A DNA stretch of 64,000 nt, taken from assembly GCA_018857735.1 (NCBI GenBank), contig JABMCL010000865.1:381001-445000 (forward strand). The letters run 5' to 3'. Shown piece after piece: positions 13,878 through 38,600 of the stretch. The stretch's first letter is position 1, and every line of letters starts with the position of its first letter. Below the pieces are notes generated by a model. The model was not told the origin of the DNA. It did no database searches and was given only the letters and a program-made list of their open reading frames with translations. A program made the position numbers and the translations under genes. Origin of the DNA: Alviniconcha marisindica (lineage: Eukaryota > Mollusca > Gastropoda > Provannidae).

Positions 13878-14280
13878 GCAATGTCACATGTGTTGATATA
13901 CTTAATATTGCTTTCCAACATAAGTTGACCAATGGCATATTATAATTTATTATATGTGTACAACTTTTCAGCAATAACTACTCAAGTGAAATCTCAGAAA
14001 TATCAATAATCATTTACATATGTACAAATACTTTAATGCAAAACAAACATAAAACCAACTTAAACAGATTCAGAAGTTTAGCAACGCTCACATTGGTGGG
14101 TGACAGTTAACAGCAATTATTATATAGGTAACACTCAAATAAGCATATTGCTTTTGTGTTTCCTGTACTTATTTGTTGAGCTTATGATTACGATGAATAA
14201 AATTTTGTTTAAACCAACAGCAATTATTCTGAGCCTGCAGACAGGCAGGAAGTCTGAGCTGCTTTGTTGTAGAAAGAAGA
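9637..14280. other. Non-coding region downstream of VPS9D1
   Basis: No gene recognised. The VPS9D1 3' UTR must start here; its end is not certain. Contents: a ~180 bp direct duplication with copies at 9739 and 9919 (AACTGACCTTGCAGTATTAG), poly-C runs at 11186-11204 and 11716-11763, a copy of repeat family R1 at 12710-12850, a 40 bp tandem duplication at 13125-13190, AATAAA at 13653, and (CA)n at 13819-13874. Confidence 0.6.
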
Positions 14281-14289
14281 AGAAGAAAA

Positions 14290-14800
14290 TTCTTATGCAG
14301 AATATTTCCCACAGAAATCTCGAGATCCTGATGGAGTTTGTGAGTAGAATATTTCCCATGGAAATCTGGAGATCAGATGGTGTGGGTGTGGGTAGAATGT
14401 TTCTGGAGAAAATCTGGAGATTTTGATGGTGGGTGGGGGTAGAATATTTAACATGGAAATCTGGAGATCGTGAAGGTGTGGGTAGATTGTTTCCCATGGA
14501 AATCTGGAGATCTTGATGGTGAGTGGGGGCAGAATATTTCACATGGAAATCTCCAGATCTTGTTGATGGGTGGGAGTAGAAGATTTCCGATGGAAATCAG
14601 GAGATCATGATGGTGTGGGTAGAATATTTCCCATGGAAATCTGGAGATCGTGATGGTGTGGGTAGAATGTTTCCCATGGAAATCTGCAGATCGTGATGGT
14701 GTGGGTGTGGGTAGAATGTTTCCCATGGAAGTCTGGAGATCGTGATGGTGTGGGTAGGGGTAGAATATTTCCCATGGAAGTCGAGATCTTGCTGCTGTAG
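14290..14800. repeat. ~45 bp minisatellite
   Basis: About ten units with ATTTCCCATGGAAATCTGG followed by AGATCGTGATGGTGTGGGTA. Units vary (AACATGG, CACATGG, CGATGG). The palindrome-like TTTCCCATGGAAA recurs in most units. Confidence 0.92.
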
Positions 14801-14854
14801 GCATGGGTGGGGGTGGAGAAGACTGTAACAGCAAGCACCCTGAGAACAGATGGT

Positions 14855-15095
14855 GGGAACTCGTTGCTTGTTGGCTAATGCTCTGGACTGTAAATCCGGT
14901 TATCAAAGGTTCAACTCCTGGATGAGATGGGGTAAAGGACTGTTTTTCAGTTCTTCCGAGTCGGTACCTGTGCAGCAGACTCTTCACTGTTTCACTTTCG
15001 TGTGCACAGCATACACTTATACTTGTGCTCATTAAAAATCCCATGTCCACCATTTGGTAAGAGAAAGCCAGTGGCATGGAAACGCAAAATTAATA
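14855..15095 (+). mobile_element. tRNA-derived SINE
   Basis: A-box-like TTGGCTAATGCTCTGG (14871-14886) and B box GGTTCAACTCC (14908-14918) sit about 35 bp apart, as in Pol III tRNA promoters. A non-tRNA body follows (CATGTCCACCATTTGG, AGCCAGTGGCATGGAAACGC). Confidence 0.7.
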
Positions 15096-15655
15096 ATGCA
15101 TAATAGTAGCAAAAATATCAAAATTATGATTGTAGTTTGTACCTTAATTCTCAGCCCTAATGGGTGAAGAAGAATTAAGGGATGTGCTTTCTGTTTCAAT
15201 GCCGCCCACTTGCTGGGTGCTGTCTGGAAGCGGTATTTCTGAAGCATCTGTCCTGAACCATGCGTTTCTCCATCGTCCCTTGAGCACCTCTGGGTCAGTG
15301 GTGTCCAAGTCGCTTTTCAAGGCCACTTTTGCTCTTCTCATTAGGACAGCCTTTGAGAACTGTGTGTCCATTAATCATGGACTTCACCACAGGTCTGGAA
15401 TCACTAGCTCTTGCTAGTCATGGTTCCAAGCCTTTGTTGAGTAAGAGTTAGCGCCTCTCATTGTTCAGCATGGTTGACTGTGTTTTATGGTTTGTCTCAA
15501 ATTGAGACGAATGGTAACCGAGTCAGTTTTGGGTTACCAATAACGCAGCGTCAATCTTCCAGGAAAAAAATAATGTCCGTTTGAGGCACGTTTTAGAATG
15601 ATCAATGTTTTGATAATCTGTCGGTGGGATTATTGGATGGCTGTACGTATCCTAA

Positions 15656-20054
<4,399 letters not shown>

Positions 20055-21690
20055 GTTGAGATGTTTGATTCTCTGACACCTGGTCGTCCGGAATCTCACT
20101 TCTTCCTCAGTGTTTTGGCGAATTCTATTCTTGAGTCAGTTTCAGTTTCGTTGTGTTGGTTTGCAGTGATTTCGGTCCAGCTGATTTCCGGATTTGTAAT
20201 TTTTGTTTGTCGTTTTTTGTTTATTCTACTCTTCACACATGGAAATAGCCAACTTTTATCCAGCCAGTTCTTTCACTCCAGTCTGTGCGCGCTGACAAAT
20301 GACAGAAACTGATGATGTAGTCAAGCCCTCTGCGTTGACTACTTGCAGATAGTAAACCAACCACTAGTTCGTTTATTACTGACAGGAACAATAGATATTG
20401 CTGTCTGAAAAAACACCCCCAAAAAACTGGATCTCGTAACTTTTTTTTCTTTTTTTTAACGGAGCAAGTTTCCAGGGCTTTTTTCTTTTTCTTTTTCACA
20501 ACACAATAAACAGATAGAACATAATTATGTATATATTCAGAAACCTCAGCACTGACTGTTCGCTCGAACGGTACTGAGTGCCGAGACAAGGGTGCAATAT
20601 CGCTTTATAGGCTAGTTTCGGGTTCCACACGGCTTTCCAGGATTGGTCAGAACCTCCACGTAGACCAGGCCAAGATTACCAGCCAACTAAGAGGTAATGT
20701 TGACTGGAGCGTGGAGCTGGCGACGTCACGTCCTGGCCAGCTCCCCTTTGGTGACGTGGAACGCTCCAACTACTCACACACACACACACACACTCCACAC
20801 TGTGCCAGCTCTACCACTCGCTGGTTGTGAAATACATTACCTTCATTAATATTAATTTGTACCGAGCGTTTTCATTGGACCAGGGGATCGGGTGTCGTCC
20901 TCGACTACTGGTGCGACCGTTTTGGTCGTTCACGTTGCGCTGGCCGAGTTTTTGTTGTTGTTACTGTTGTTTAACACTTTCACTGCCACGATGTCAGGAA
21001 AACGACGATAAAAATGAGAAAACTGAAATCCTTAGCCTTTCTTTCTTTCTTCCTATCTCGCTTTAGCATCTAAAAGGATGTCTGTCAAAACGCTCACTAC
21101 TGATTATGAAGTAGAATTAAATTTTGTTTCACACTTTTAGGACTGGAAAATATATTGTTTGCACGTACATGTGTGTGTGCATGTGTGTACACTTTTCAGC
21201 CAGGAAATTGCTGGCTTGGGCAGTGAAAGGGTTAAAAGTTGTTGCTATTTATGTTTTATTTAACCACTAAAAAAAAAAAAAAAAAAAAAAAAAGACTGAA
21301 TCAATATCTTCCGACCGGCGACTCAAGTTAGTTATGCCTGAATTCATCTGCTCGTCTTAATCCTTTTTAAGTGTTGTGACTTGTGGATACCCCCCCCCCC
21401 CCGCCCCCCTCCCCCCCGCTGCCCCTCCCCCCAAGCTTTCCCGTCATGAATAGTACCGTGGCTGATAAAAATTGCTCACACCGCTGCTGCTGCCCATCGA
21501 GTCTGAATGGAACGTTTTTGAGAACTTTCCTCCCACTACACAGTGAACTGACTTAGGCATAAAATTCACATCCATATTATTTGGCTCAGTGGTGGCAAAG
21601 AGGGTGAAAATCACTCTTGGCTTTGAAGCAGTCGATTCAGTACATTCGGCAGCACATCAGAGGGTGAACAACTTTTCAGTTTTTGTGTTT
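20055..21690. other. Upstream region of ARF-like A
   Basis: Divergent intergenic space. A short (CA)n lies at 20775-20791 and a 23-base A run at 21270-21293; C-rich DNA at 21391-21432. No coding exon or clear core promoter motif recognised. Confidence 0.5.
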
Positions 21691-21699
21691 AGTTGACGT

Positions 21700-22236
<537 letters not shown>

Positions 22237-22779
22237 ACTGACTGACGCCGGGACTTGCTTGTACTGATTACTGTCAGTTTCCACATGTCTAGTCAAAACT
22301 ATGCTAGACCCCGGTCTTGCTTTCTGTACAGCGCGTCGAGCTCCAGTATTATATTAAAGGTTCGCGAGTTACTAAGTATTTTTTTAATAATTTAAAAAAA
22401 TATATAAAATCATCCTCAACTCTTTACTTGTGCGGCTTACGTAGGGCACATAGCTCAAACAACTACAGTAAGTTGCCAGGCAGCCAGAAAGGGAATTCCC
22501 GATGTGACGTCAAAACCTCCAGCGTGGTTCAAGCCACACAATCTGTGAGGGCTGGAGCTAGTGTGTTGTCGTATCGACCAGGGTCAACGTAGCGACCAGG
22601 GTCAACGTATCGACCAAGGTCAAGGCACCACAGGTAAATACACAATCACAGGCGCCCGGAAGAGTGAGAAGCATCGACTTTCTCAAAACATGGCTTCAGG
22701 TGTCCCGGCAACAGCGCTGGTGGAAGAGATAGGATAGGAGTAGCCTCGAGGCCGGCACAACTGACCGTGATACAACTGA

Positions 22780-23118
22780 CAACGCCGGTAAGGCGCCGTG
22801 AGGACTGGTGAGCACTGATCAGTCGAGGCTGAGGGACCGCGGTTCGAATCCGCTTCGGTTCTCCTTTCTCTTCAACAGTTGTGGTCTGTGGGTACATGTC
22901 TTGTGACTTTGTCCCTCACAATTAATGAAACATTAAAATGGTTCTCATCGCTGCCCATCCGCTTAATGCAGGAGTCATTCTGGTCAGTGGTGACGGTGTA
23001 GCGATAGGTATATAATCCTCCTCTTTCCCCACCTCCATACCCGCCTTCCCCCCTCCCTTCTCCCCGTCCCCAATAAGCCTTATGGTTTCTGTGGACTGAC
23101 GTTAAGCACCATGATGTT
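22780..23118 (+). mobile_element. tRNA-derived SINE, family S1
   Basis: B box GGTTCGAATCC at 22841-22851 after a weak A box. The body CTCCTTTCTCTTCAACAGTT, TGTGACTTTGTCCCTCACAA, AATGCAGGAGTCATTCTGGT and the tail TTTCTGTGGACTGACGTTAA match the copy at 61303-61627. Confidence 0.8.
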
Positions 23119-23179
23119 TACTTAGTTGGTGTCACTGAACCAGCGGGACTAATAGCATGACAACGACAAATCAGTACCG

Positions 23180-23735
23180 GCAGCGAATTACTAGCGTCAA
23201 AAGACAAAATAGTGCACATAATTGTAATTATCTGCGCATAATTACTAATTTTGTCTCCACATAATTTATGTACTTTTGACGCAAATAAGCTGTTGCCGCA
23301 GCACAAAATGAAACTTATAATTACCGTTGCGGATGTGAACAGCTAGTAATGTTGTGCTTTTGACACATTTAAGCCGTTTGAACCAAGCGTCAAAAGACAT
23401 ATTTACTCATATGTAGAGATAATTGTAATTATGTTCAGATAATTAGTAATTACGTTGAAATAACCCGTCGGCGACCGCCGATTGCTACAAAGAAGAAGGG
23501 AAGTGCCGACAAGCTCGCACATGCTTACTTACACCGTTTGAACACAATTAATAATTATGTGAACATAATTGTAATTATGTCCTTTTGACGCATGCAAGCC
23601 GTCGGAAGCAGCACGAAAGACATACAGTTACTATTATGTTCAGATAATGACTAATTATGTGCTTTTGACGCAATGAATTAGCCCCTTAACTGCGCGGCAT
23701 TAATTGTAATTATGTGCACATAATTAGCCAAAACA
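23180..23735. repeat. AT-palindrome / TTTTGACGCA array of unknown nature
   Basis: Six copies of TTTTGACGC(A): plus strand at 23274, 23358 (variant GACACA), 23583, 23663; minus strand at 23194 and 23387. They alternate with near-palindromes ATAATTGTAATTAT or ATAATTAGTAATTA. Plus copies are followed by AAGCCGTTTG- or AAGCCGTCGG-like sequence. Not assignable to a known family by eye. Confidence 0.75.
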
Positions 23736-23789
23736 TTGTGCTATTTTGGCCTTACTCCTTCCTGCCTCCTCCAATATCACTGTGCTAGC

Positions 23790-24265
23790 AAAACTCAGTT
23801 CTACTATAGCAATTGATTAATCAGGCACCGCTGCTTTGGTATCACCGGCTCGGGCACCATTTGATGTCTTTCCAGCGCCTGTAGTGACTGTTCCGGATTA
23901 TGGCCCCTGGTGGTGCAATGGCAGCAGATCCGCTACACTGGCTTGTCGTGTCGACACACCGGCCACGTCGGCTGAGCCAGCACAGTGCTAATGGGGTGGG
24001 CAGGAGTAAAGTAAAAATAGCGCAATGTTTTGGCTAGACTATAAAACAGGGGTCAGGTCTTACCGGCGGCAAAGAGAAACTGACGGCAGACTGTCCAAGA
24101 CTGAATCAAGTAGCGCATAGGTTGCACTGAGAAACACTGGAATATCTCCAGGTCAGCCCCTGTCTCAGTTTGTAGCTATATCGACACAGGTCGGCTTTAG
24201 TACTGAAAAGAGTTCCGACGAGGACTGTACCTGATTAATCGATTGCTATAGAATAACTGAGTTTT
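23790..24265. mobile_element. Small non-autonomous element with ~40 bp terminal inverted repeats
   Basis: Left end AAAACTCAGTTCTACTATAG then CAATTGATTAATCAGG (23790-23829) pairs with the inverse of 24226-24265 at about 35 of 40 positions. The interior has no ORF. This is MITE-like. A target-site duplication is not obvious. It ends about 125 bp before the ARF-like B start codon. Confidence 0.75.
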
Positions 24266-24390
24266 CCGGGAGGACATCGAAAGCTTCGGTCAAATAATTT
24301 TGAGAAGTAACCAGAACGCGACAGTTAGGGTCTTTTAAAACAAAATTATAATCTATATATTGTCAGTGGGTAGAGTGATTTCGGGACACG

Positions 24391-29282
<4,892 letters not shown>

Positions 29283-29286
29283 GGGA

Positions 29287-31240
<1,954 letters not shown>

Positions 31241-32084
31241 TTTTCTTTTAAATACCTAAGTCATTTAATTTTACGTCTGTCGTTTGCGAAGAGTAGTGGA
31301 TTGTCACAGATTGCACAAAATGTCACGTTTTGGGAATTATTATTTATCCAGTATCCTTGCCCACAGTCCGTATCACGTACTGTTTATTTTTATACTTACA
31401 AACAAAATAGAGATCCCAAAATGTACTTTCAGTACTACATTGCTGAAACAGCCTCGTGATCTTTTAAACTGCTGCCAGAATAGACTTCTCTACTCAAAAA
31501 CAAACGCCTGAGAAGAAACTACAATGACCTGTATAATATATATAAAACCTCAGTTATTTCCCTGTTTTCTTTTTCTTCTACAGTTCGATCTAAAAATAGC
31601 GTTTACTGTGTTAAAAACTGTGTTACCTGTTGTCAGTGCACCAGTCTCAGAGACACGGCTTTTCGAAACAGGGCCCAGACGCACGAAAAGTCCGTGCTGG
31701 TCTGTGCCACACCACACACACCCTCAGTCATTGTCGGATTGAACGAACTGTTTGTTCTCGTTACTTCGCAAGGGAAACCCGACATTTTGACACTATGTGC
31801 TGTGAAAAATTCAGTGCTGTAGAATCCCGCGTTGTGCGTATGCGACTGAGTATAGGCTACGTGTGTAAATTAGGCGACGTCTTTGTGTTGGAATCCGGCA
31901 GAGCTCAGTACTTACAGGAGCTGTGCCGGAAAATCGAGGTGGCCGCCCAGGGCTTCCCGTCCTTAGGTCTCTGTGGATGTAAAGCAACACTGAACGACTG
32001 GACTTCGTTGCTGCGTGTAAGACTGATCCATAGTTTGGCGAGTTGCTGACATCAACCGTACTCAGCTGGCCTACCCTATGCCTT

Positions 32085-32480
32085 CCCTGGCATTGACCCA
32101 GTAAAAGGGGCCCGACCTGTCTTCCCTGGCATTGACCCAGTAAAAGGGGCCCGACCTGTCTTCCCTGGCACTGGCCCAGTAAAAGGGGAATTGTGTGACG
32201 CCGGGAATTAACCGTAACAGAACTGAAGTTCGGGTTAACGTCCACAGAAACCTCATACTGTTTATTAGGGACGGTCTTCGTGACTTTGTTTCCCACCACT
32301 GTCGAAAGAGCAGTTAAGTTGCAGGCTCAACAACAGTTGGTTCTTTGGACACTGTCTTCCTGACTTTGTGCCCCGCAACTGTTGAAAGAGCAGTTAAGTT
32401 GCAGGCTCAACAACAGTTGGTTCTTTGGACACTGTCTTCCTGACTTTGTGCCCCGCAACTGTTGAAAGAGCAAGTTACAG
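32085..32480. repeat. Two short tandem duplications
   Basis: Three copies of a 39 bp unit (CTTCCCTGGCATTGACCCAG, TAAAAGGGGCCCGACCTGT) at 32081-32190, and two copies of an 80 bp unit (GTTGAAAGAGCAGTTAAGTT ...) at about 32298-32470. The stretch 32233-32280 matches the inverse of the SINE S1 tail. Confidence 0.8.
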
Positions 32481-32524
32481 GGTACGTAAGTTGCTTAGCG
32501 TTGGCTGGCTCCCCACCACCTTAC

Positions 32525-32925
32525 ATCTGTTGTTCTGGATAATGAGTACAAATATCTAGGAACAGTCTTAGACAACAAGCTGAATTTTAACAAAAACACC
32601 GACTTTATTCACAAAAGATGTCAGCCAAGAATATTTTGTTTTCAAAAGATAAGATCAGTTAATGTCAGTGCTGCTGTTGTATGCACTTTCTACTGGAGTT
32701 GTATTGAATCAGTTTTATTTTTTTTGTTCCTGTGCTAGTTTGGAGGTTTAAATGTGAAAAGCAAAAATGTCCAGAATAAAGTGGTGAATGTGTGGCATGG
32801 TTGTGGGTGAAAGACACATTGTCATGATTGTGTGGTATTGGAGGCTAAGGTGATTGTAAGTGACGCAGCCATGTCTTTGCTAAACATTATGAGCTTCTTC
32901 CATCTGGTAGATGATTTCATGTACC
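32525..32925 (+). mobile_element. Decayed non-LTR retrotransposon fragment (reverse transcriptase C-terminal region)
   Basis: Plus-strand translation gives YKYLGTVLDNKLNFNKN, then IHKRCQPRIFCFQKIRS, then FYWSCIESVLFF and FGGLNVKSKN. This pattern is typical of the region after the RT palm in animal LINEs. At least two stops interrupt it, so it is dead. Confidence 0.75.
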
Positions 32926-32926
32926 T

Positions 32927-34177
32927 AAATCTGACACAACAGTCAATAGCATTTCTGAACAGATATATCTGTTCAAATATCAGAGCAGTGTGTGTGTGAG
33001 TGTAAATTACTAGTTTGTTTATTATGTAATGTTTGTATTTTCAATAACCTTTCTTTGAGCTTCAAAATATACGTGCTTTTGTGTACTGTGATCTGGTTAA
33101 TGTTCAGCCACATTTTAATTTCTCTGATGAGATAATAATCTTGACTCTTGAATGTGCACTTTTTGCACCTTATGTTCTGGGTGCTCACATGGTATGAGAA
33201 TGTGTATGAGAACCGATGGGGCTAAATTGTTCATCCGTCGGTCTTAATATTGTTTATAAAAAGGCCTACAAGGTAATAACCCCCATTTCCTTGTCAGGGA
33301 CATGGACAAAGCGCTGGCTGTCATCACCTGGGCTAGTTTAGGGTTCTGTGTTGGCCCTGGACAGTCTGTAGGAGTGCCGGTGTTGATGGAATGATGATGG
33401 GATGATCAAAACTTGATACAGGGCCTGGATAGCTCAGCCAGTTCAACAAAGGAATGACCACAAATAGAGCCCGATATCAAAAGAAACAATGAGGCAGAAG
33501 AAACAGAAAACAATGACCAATGGACTATACTTTAAAATGAATGGTCCACAAAATCTGACACAACAGTCAGTAGCATTTCTGAACAGATAAATCTGTTCAA
33601 ATATCAGAGCAGTGTGTGTGTGTGAGTGTAAATTACTAGTTTGTTTATTATGTAACGTTTGTATTTTCAATAACCTTTCTTTGAGCTTCAAAATATACAT
33701 GCTATTGTGTACTGTGATCTGGTTAATGTTCAGCCACATTTTAATTTCTCTGATGAGATAATAATCTTGACTCTTGAATGTGCACTTTTTGCACCGTATG
33801 TTCTGGGTGCTCACATGGTATGAGAATGTGTATGAGAACCGATGGGGCTAAATTGTTCATCCGTCGGTCTTAATATTGTTTATAAAAAGGCCTACAAGGT
33901 AATAACCCCCATTTCCTTGTCAGGGACATGGACAAAGCGCTGGCTGTCATCACCTGGGCTAGTTTAGGGTTCTGTGTTGGCCCTGGACAGTCTGTAGGAG
34001 TGCCGGTGTTGATGGAATGATGATGGGATGATCAAAACTTGATACAGGGCCCGGATAGCTCAGCCAGTTCAACAAAGGAATGACCACAAATAAAGCCTGA
34101 TATCAAAAGAAACAATGAGGCAGAAGAAACAGAAAACAATGACCAATGGACTATACTTTAAAATGAATGGTCCACAA
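32927..34177. repeat. 624 bp tandem duplication
   Basis: Unit 1 (32927-33550) and unit 2 (33551-34177) both start AAATCTGACACAACAGTCA and match along their length with few substitutions and one extra TG. A short third piece of the unit end is at 34200-34255. Confidence 0.93.
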
Positions 34178-34629
34178 TAGTATGTTTCTTTCCTAAAGCC
34201 TTACTACACTTTAAAATGAATGGTCCACAATAATATGTTTCTTCCGCAAAGCCTTTTTATTTTCAGGAATAAAATTAAAAGCAGATAATATTATCAACCT
34301 GCACTAAAATATGACATTCCAAGGGTTGGTCCGCCTTGGCCAAATCATGATGGGTTGGCTACAAAACTGGACATAAAACATAACTACACTATGCATGGCA
34401 AGACACAACACTTTCACCTCTTCTTCTTCTCCTCTCCATGTATAATACTACTACTAATGGACATTTATTGATGATAATAATGGACATTTTTACAGTGCCT
34501 ACCCAGTGTCTCAGAGTGGTGAACAAACTTATTTGACTTCACTTGTCACTGAACATAAAGACGAAGACCACATTCCAATAAGCAACTAGCAGCCTATGTT
34601 CCTCACATCTCAACCACAGTTGGTAACAT

Positions 34630-35120
34630 AATAATATTAATGTACATTTACCATGTGCTCATCAACACCCTGAGCACTCACATCATACATATTATTATTA
34701 ACCTAAATAGGATATTCTATATGTACGTAGAGGACAGTCCTACCCTAGCAATTTACATAAGGCATTATATGGAAACTTAAGTTTTCAGTTTGGCTTTAAA
34801 AGATGACAGGGTTGAGCAGTGTCTAAGGTCTTGTGGGAGTGAATTCCAAAGCAAGAGAAAATGTGAAAGCCACAAGTTTTGCATTTGTATTGCTGGATTT
34901 TCAGCATGCGGGTGTCAGAAAAAGAGCATAGTGTACGACATGGAGTGTAGACATGTAGCAGTTCAGAGAGGTAAGCAGGACCAGAACCATTTATAGCACT
35001 GAAACACATACAAGCGACTTTAATACAGCTCAGCCTGTCCCGGCTACCCTTCCTTGCAGGTAAAGATGGAAAACAGTTATACATAGAAACATGAAGTTTC
35101 AGACATTTGTTCCACATGAG
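34630..35120 (-). mobile_element. LINE ORF2 C-terminal fragment
   Basis: Minus-strand translation contains GPAYLSELLHVYTPCRTL, then FSDTRMLKIQQYKCKTCGF and FSCFGIHSHKTL. It matches the conserved end of jockey/CR1/L2-type ORF2 (usual form: SDTR-L-I-P-K-KT-G-R-FS, WNSLP). The WNSLP site is decayed. AT-rich (TTA)n-like ends lie at 34630-34700. Confidence 0.72.
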
Positions 35121-35675
35121 GAGTAAATGGGAAAAGTTCTGCCAATGAGTTCATACAATACAATACTTATTAATCCTTAAAAAGGCAATTCAGTTGTTTG
35201 CCTTTGACAAATAATAAAAATTACATAACAAAGTAAGTAAATGCTGTACAGTTTCACTCACTTAATTAAAATATACGCTCCTCAGAACAGGCAAAGGGCT
35301 ACAAGGGTTCTGTATTTTTGCTACTATCATTACTGTTCTTTTTGTCCCTCTCATAATACAGGGAACAGGATCATCTTGATGGAGCACCAGCATTGGATAG
35401 ATGTCCTTACTAGGGATATGTGGCATGAAGTGTCCTGACGGGACAGCACCACTGATGACAGCAAGGCCACTCTTGTTGCTGATGTGATGTTGCAAACTGA
35501 AGGGACAGTGCATTCCTAGAGTAATCTCTTTGACAACTTTGTTTTTGCTTCAACAGTTTTGTGTGTCCTGATCTGATAAATGGCAGTTTTTGGGTTGGAT
35601 GGAGTCTGCTGTCTTGGTGAAGAGTCCATAAGAGATCATTTCCTGAGCCCTACGATTGACTCAAGGACCATATAG

Positions 35676-38600
35676 CTACACCGCTTTGGCTGTACGGTCT
35701 TGGACTGACTGACGAATGTTGTCTACCACAGTAGTGACCCTTTGCACCCAGTCTTCTGGTGGGTTATCAGCCAGACATGTGATGATGATAGTGTCTGGCC
35801 ATTGCCACTTGAACTTTGCTGTTTCGGGCTTCAAGTCAGCTACAAGCCTTTTTAGCCATTGGGGCTCTCCCGTAACTGCATTAACAACCTCCGACCCAAG
35901 CTTGATTTTTGTCTGCGTTTGGCACGGTGCTCCGGTAGGAGATGCAGAACCGCACTGCTGTGAAAGACTCTTAGGGACACCTTTTTGGGGGGTGCTAATT
36001 TTGTCCTCTTCTTTAGACGCAGGCTTTGCACACTCAGTGTGTTTCACTGATTTTTGTGCCTTGCTGCCTTTACCAGATTTCTGTACAGTGCTAATTTTGT
36101 CCTCTTCTTTAGACCCAGGCTTCGCACACTCAGTGTGTTTCACTGATTTTTGTGCCTTGCTGCCTTTACCAGATTTCTGTACAGTGCAAATTTTGTCCTC
36201 TGCTTTAGACCCAGGCTTTGCACACTCAGTGAGTTTAACTGATTGCTGGGCCTTGCTGCCTGTTACTGTGCTAATTGTGGGTTTAATTGATTGCTGGGCC
36301 TTGCTGCTTGGGGAATATTGCCCTGTGAGAGTACTTTCACAGCTTGATGTCAGTGCCCTTGTCTCATGGGTGGCTTTGTAGGAGGAACGTGTGGCTACAT
36401 TTCTTCCAAGGTTCAGCGCAGACACCTGCTGTCTGCTTCCATCCATCGTGTACAGCCCCTTCTTTGCCACAGGTGCTGTATCTGCAACACAGAAAGTTGG
36501 CCTACAGAATGAATAGCAGCACAATGTTTTACGCTTAAAAAGCCAACAATGTTTTACGCTTAAAAAGCCAACAACAGAGAAGGGACAGAAACCGTTATAC
36601 TTGTTAAAGTTCTTTTAATACTACTTTTTTTTACTAGCATATTCTCTCTGTGAAAGAGGTTTTGTTTTAGAAGTTACTGTTTTGACTGCCTGTGTGGTTT
36701 TTCTTCCTTTAAGTTTTCCTGTTCTTCTGCAGTCATACTGTGGTAGACCTGGCAGCCTGCCGATACTCTATAGTCTATTTTTGAAGGCATAGGGATACTA
36801 AACATCTTTACATTTCTCTTCCTACATTTAGTCAATACTTTGTTAAAAATCTGAGTGCAGCAGCAACATATATATATATATTTCAGTTAATTTTGTGAAG
36901 TTTTTGTCTGCTTACTTTTTGTGATGTAATATGAACAATACATCATGTACCGATTTCATAACAGCAGCTGGAGTGGAAAACTTCCACCGCAACTCTTTTG
37001 AATTTCCTCACCCAAGAAACAAGTATCTGGGCTGTATACATGTAAGATGAGCAAACAGCCCCCGGTTTGTGTTTAACTTCTAAATAGTGATGACACAGAC
37101 AAAATCAGCATGTGTGAGGTGCAAAAAGGGCCATCTGACTGGCCTAAACATGTTTAAAGTCATAGACTCCTTTTTCTACACTTAAGCAGCCAAAACAATG
37201 CCAAACAAAACAGCAGCTCCGATGCTGCCGCCGTTCCTGACAGAGGCTAGGTACTACTCAGGAGAAAACAAACACTTGACTGACACTGTCCTATGTACCA
37301 TTGAAGACCACACATTATTTGAGAAAACTTGGATTCACACATCAAGACACATCATAATCAACACAGACTGTGAAAAGGAGACAGGACAATTTCAAATGGG
37401 AAGGGGTCATTGGGTCACTGACATCTGCTACAATTGCAGTGAACTTTGAACCTAAAAGTAAAACTGACATGGTTGTTGTCATGCAGTGTCCAATCAGTTT
37501 TGAGTTATCAAAGTCATCTGTGTTGCATTGTTTATAAAGCAAGGGACTTTGCTGATTGAAAAATAAACAAGCCAATAGCTGTTTCAGAGGCTGTTGGTGA
37601 CTCATGAATGTGGAAGGAGAGCTGGACTCACAGACTTTATCAAATGTGAGATTTGGGGCTATCTGCCTTTAACTTTATTTGCACATCATACATACGGGCC
37701 CAGGTGTCCATAATAAGACAAAGTACAGCACTATAAAAGAATAGTCCCTCAACCCATCTTGATCAGGGGACAAAGTGGCTGAGGTTCTCACCCAGACATT
37801 CACTGGCTAGTGTTCCACACGGTGGGGGTACCACGTTTGATCCTAAATCTGGGCCAAGTCCTATACTTTGTCTCCAAATCTCATGAGGGAACTGAATGCT
37901 GAGTCCATTGGATAAAGGCAAAAAGCATGCTACTGTTATTGTTAGGCAGTTCGAAATCAAAGAAGAGTAGGTGAAGTTTCACTGGCTGCCATGGCGAAAT
38001 TGGTACATGTACTGATGTAGTGATGTACAGATTCCTCAATGCATTACAGCAGGTACCATTAATACCTCACACACACTGGTAGCACTGTGTTTGTAGGTTT
38101 TGAAGCCTCTTACCTTAGTGTGGTGACCAGACTTCCCCACAAGGGGTTGGTCAATCAACAGTGAATCAGTAAGTTAAACTGGTTCCATAGACCATTCCCA
38201 AGGAATATTCATGACGTCAGGCCACCAAGGTTACTGAGGTCCAAAATGGGGTTTAGGGGTGTCGGTTATACTTACAGTGCAGGTGAGAAAATCAAACTGT
38301 GTAGGTTATTGTCATTTTCTGATTATGGTGTGTCTATGTGGGGGTAGTTTAAATACAGACGGTGCGCTGAGTTATACTTTTATGACAGAGGTTCACACTT
38401 TACAAATATTTCATTATTATTATAAATTATCTCCCCATGGTGGGGCACCATGGATGAAGAAATTATATACCTTTCTGCAGAGAACCCAAACCGTCAAAGG
38501 TTCTCACTTTAAAGCCTGGAGTAAATCAGAATTTAGCCATGTGTGCTATGCCTACTGCCAAGAAATTGAGAATATATCCCACAGTGGGATACTGTGGTTG

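Noticed and set aside
20061..20312. Plus-strand ORF upstream of ARF-like A
   Set aside because: Low-complexity hydrophobic translation antisense to the 5' end of ARF-like A; no support.
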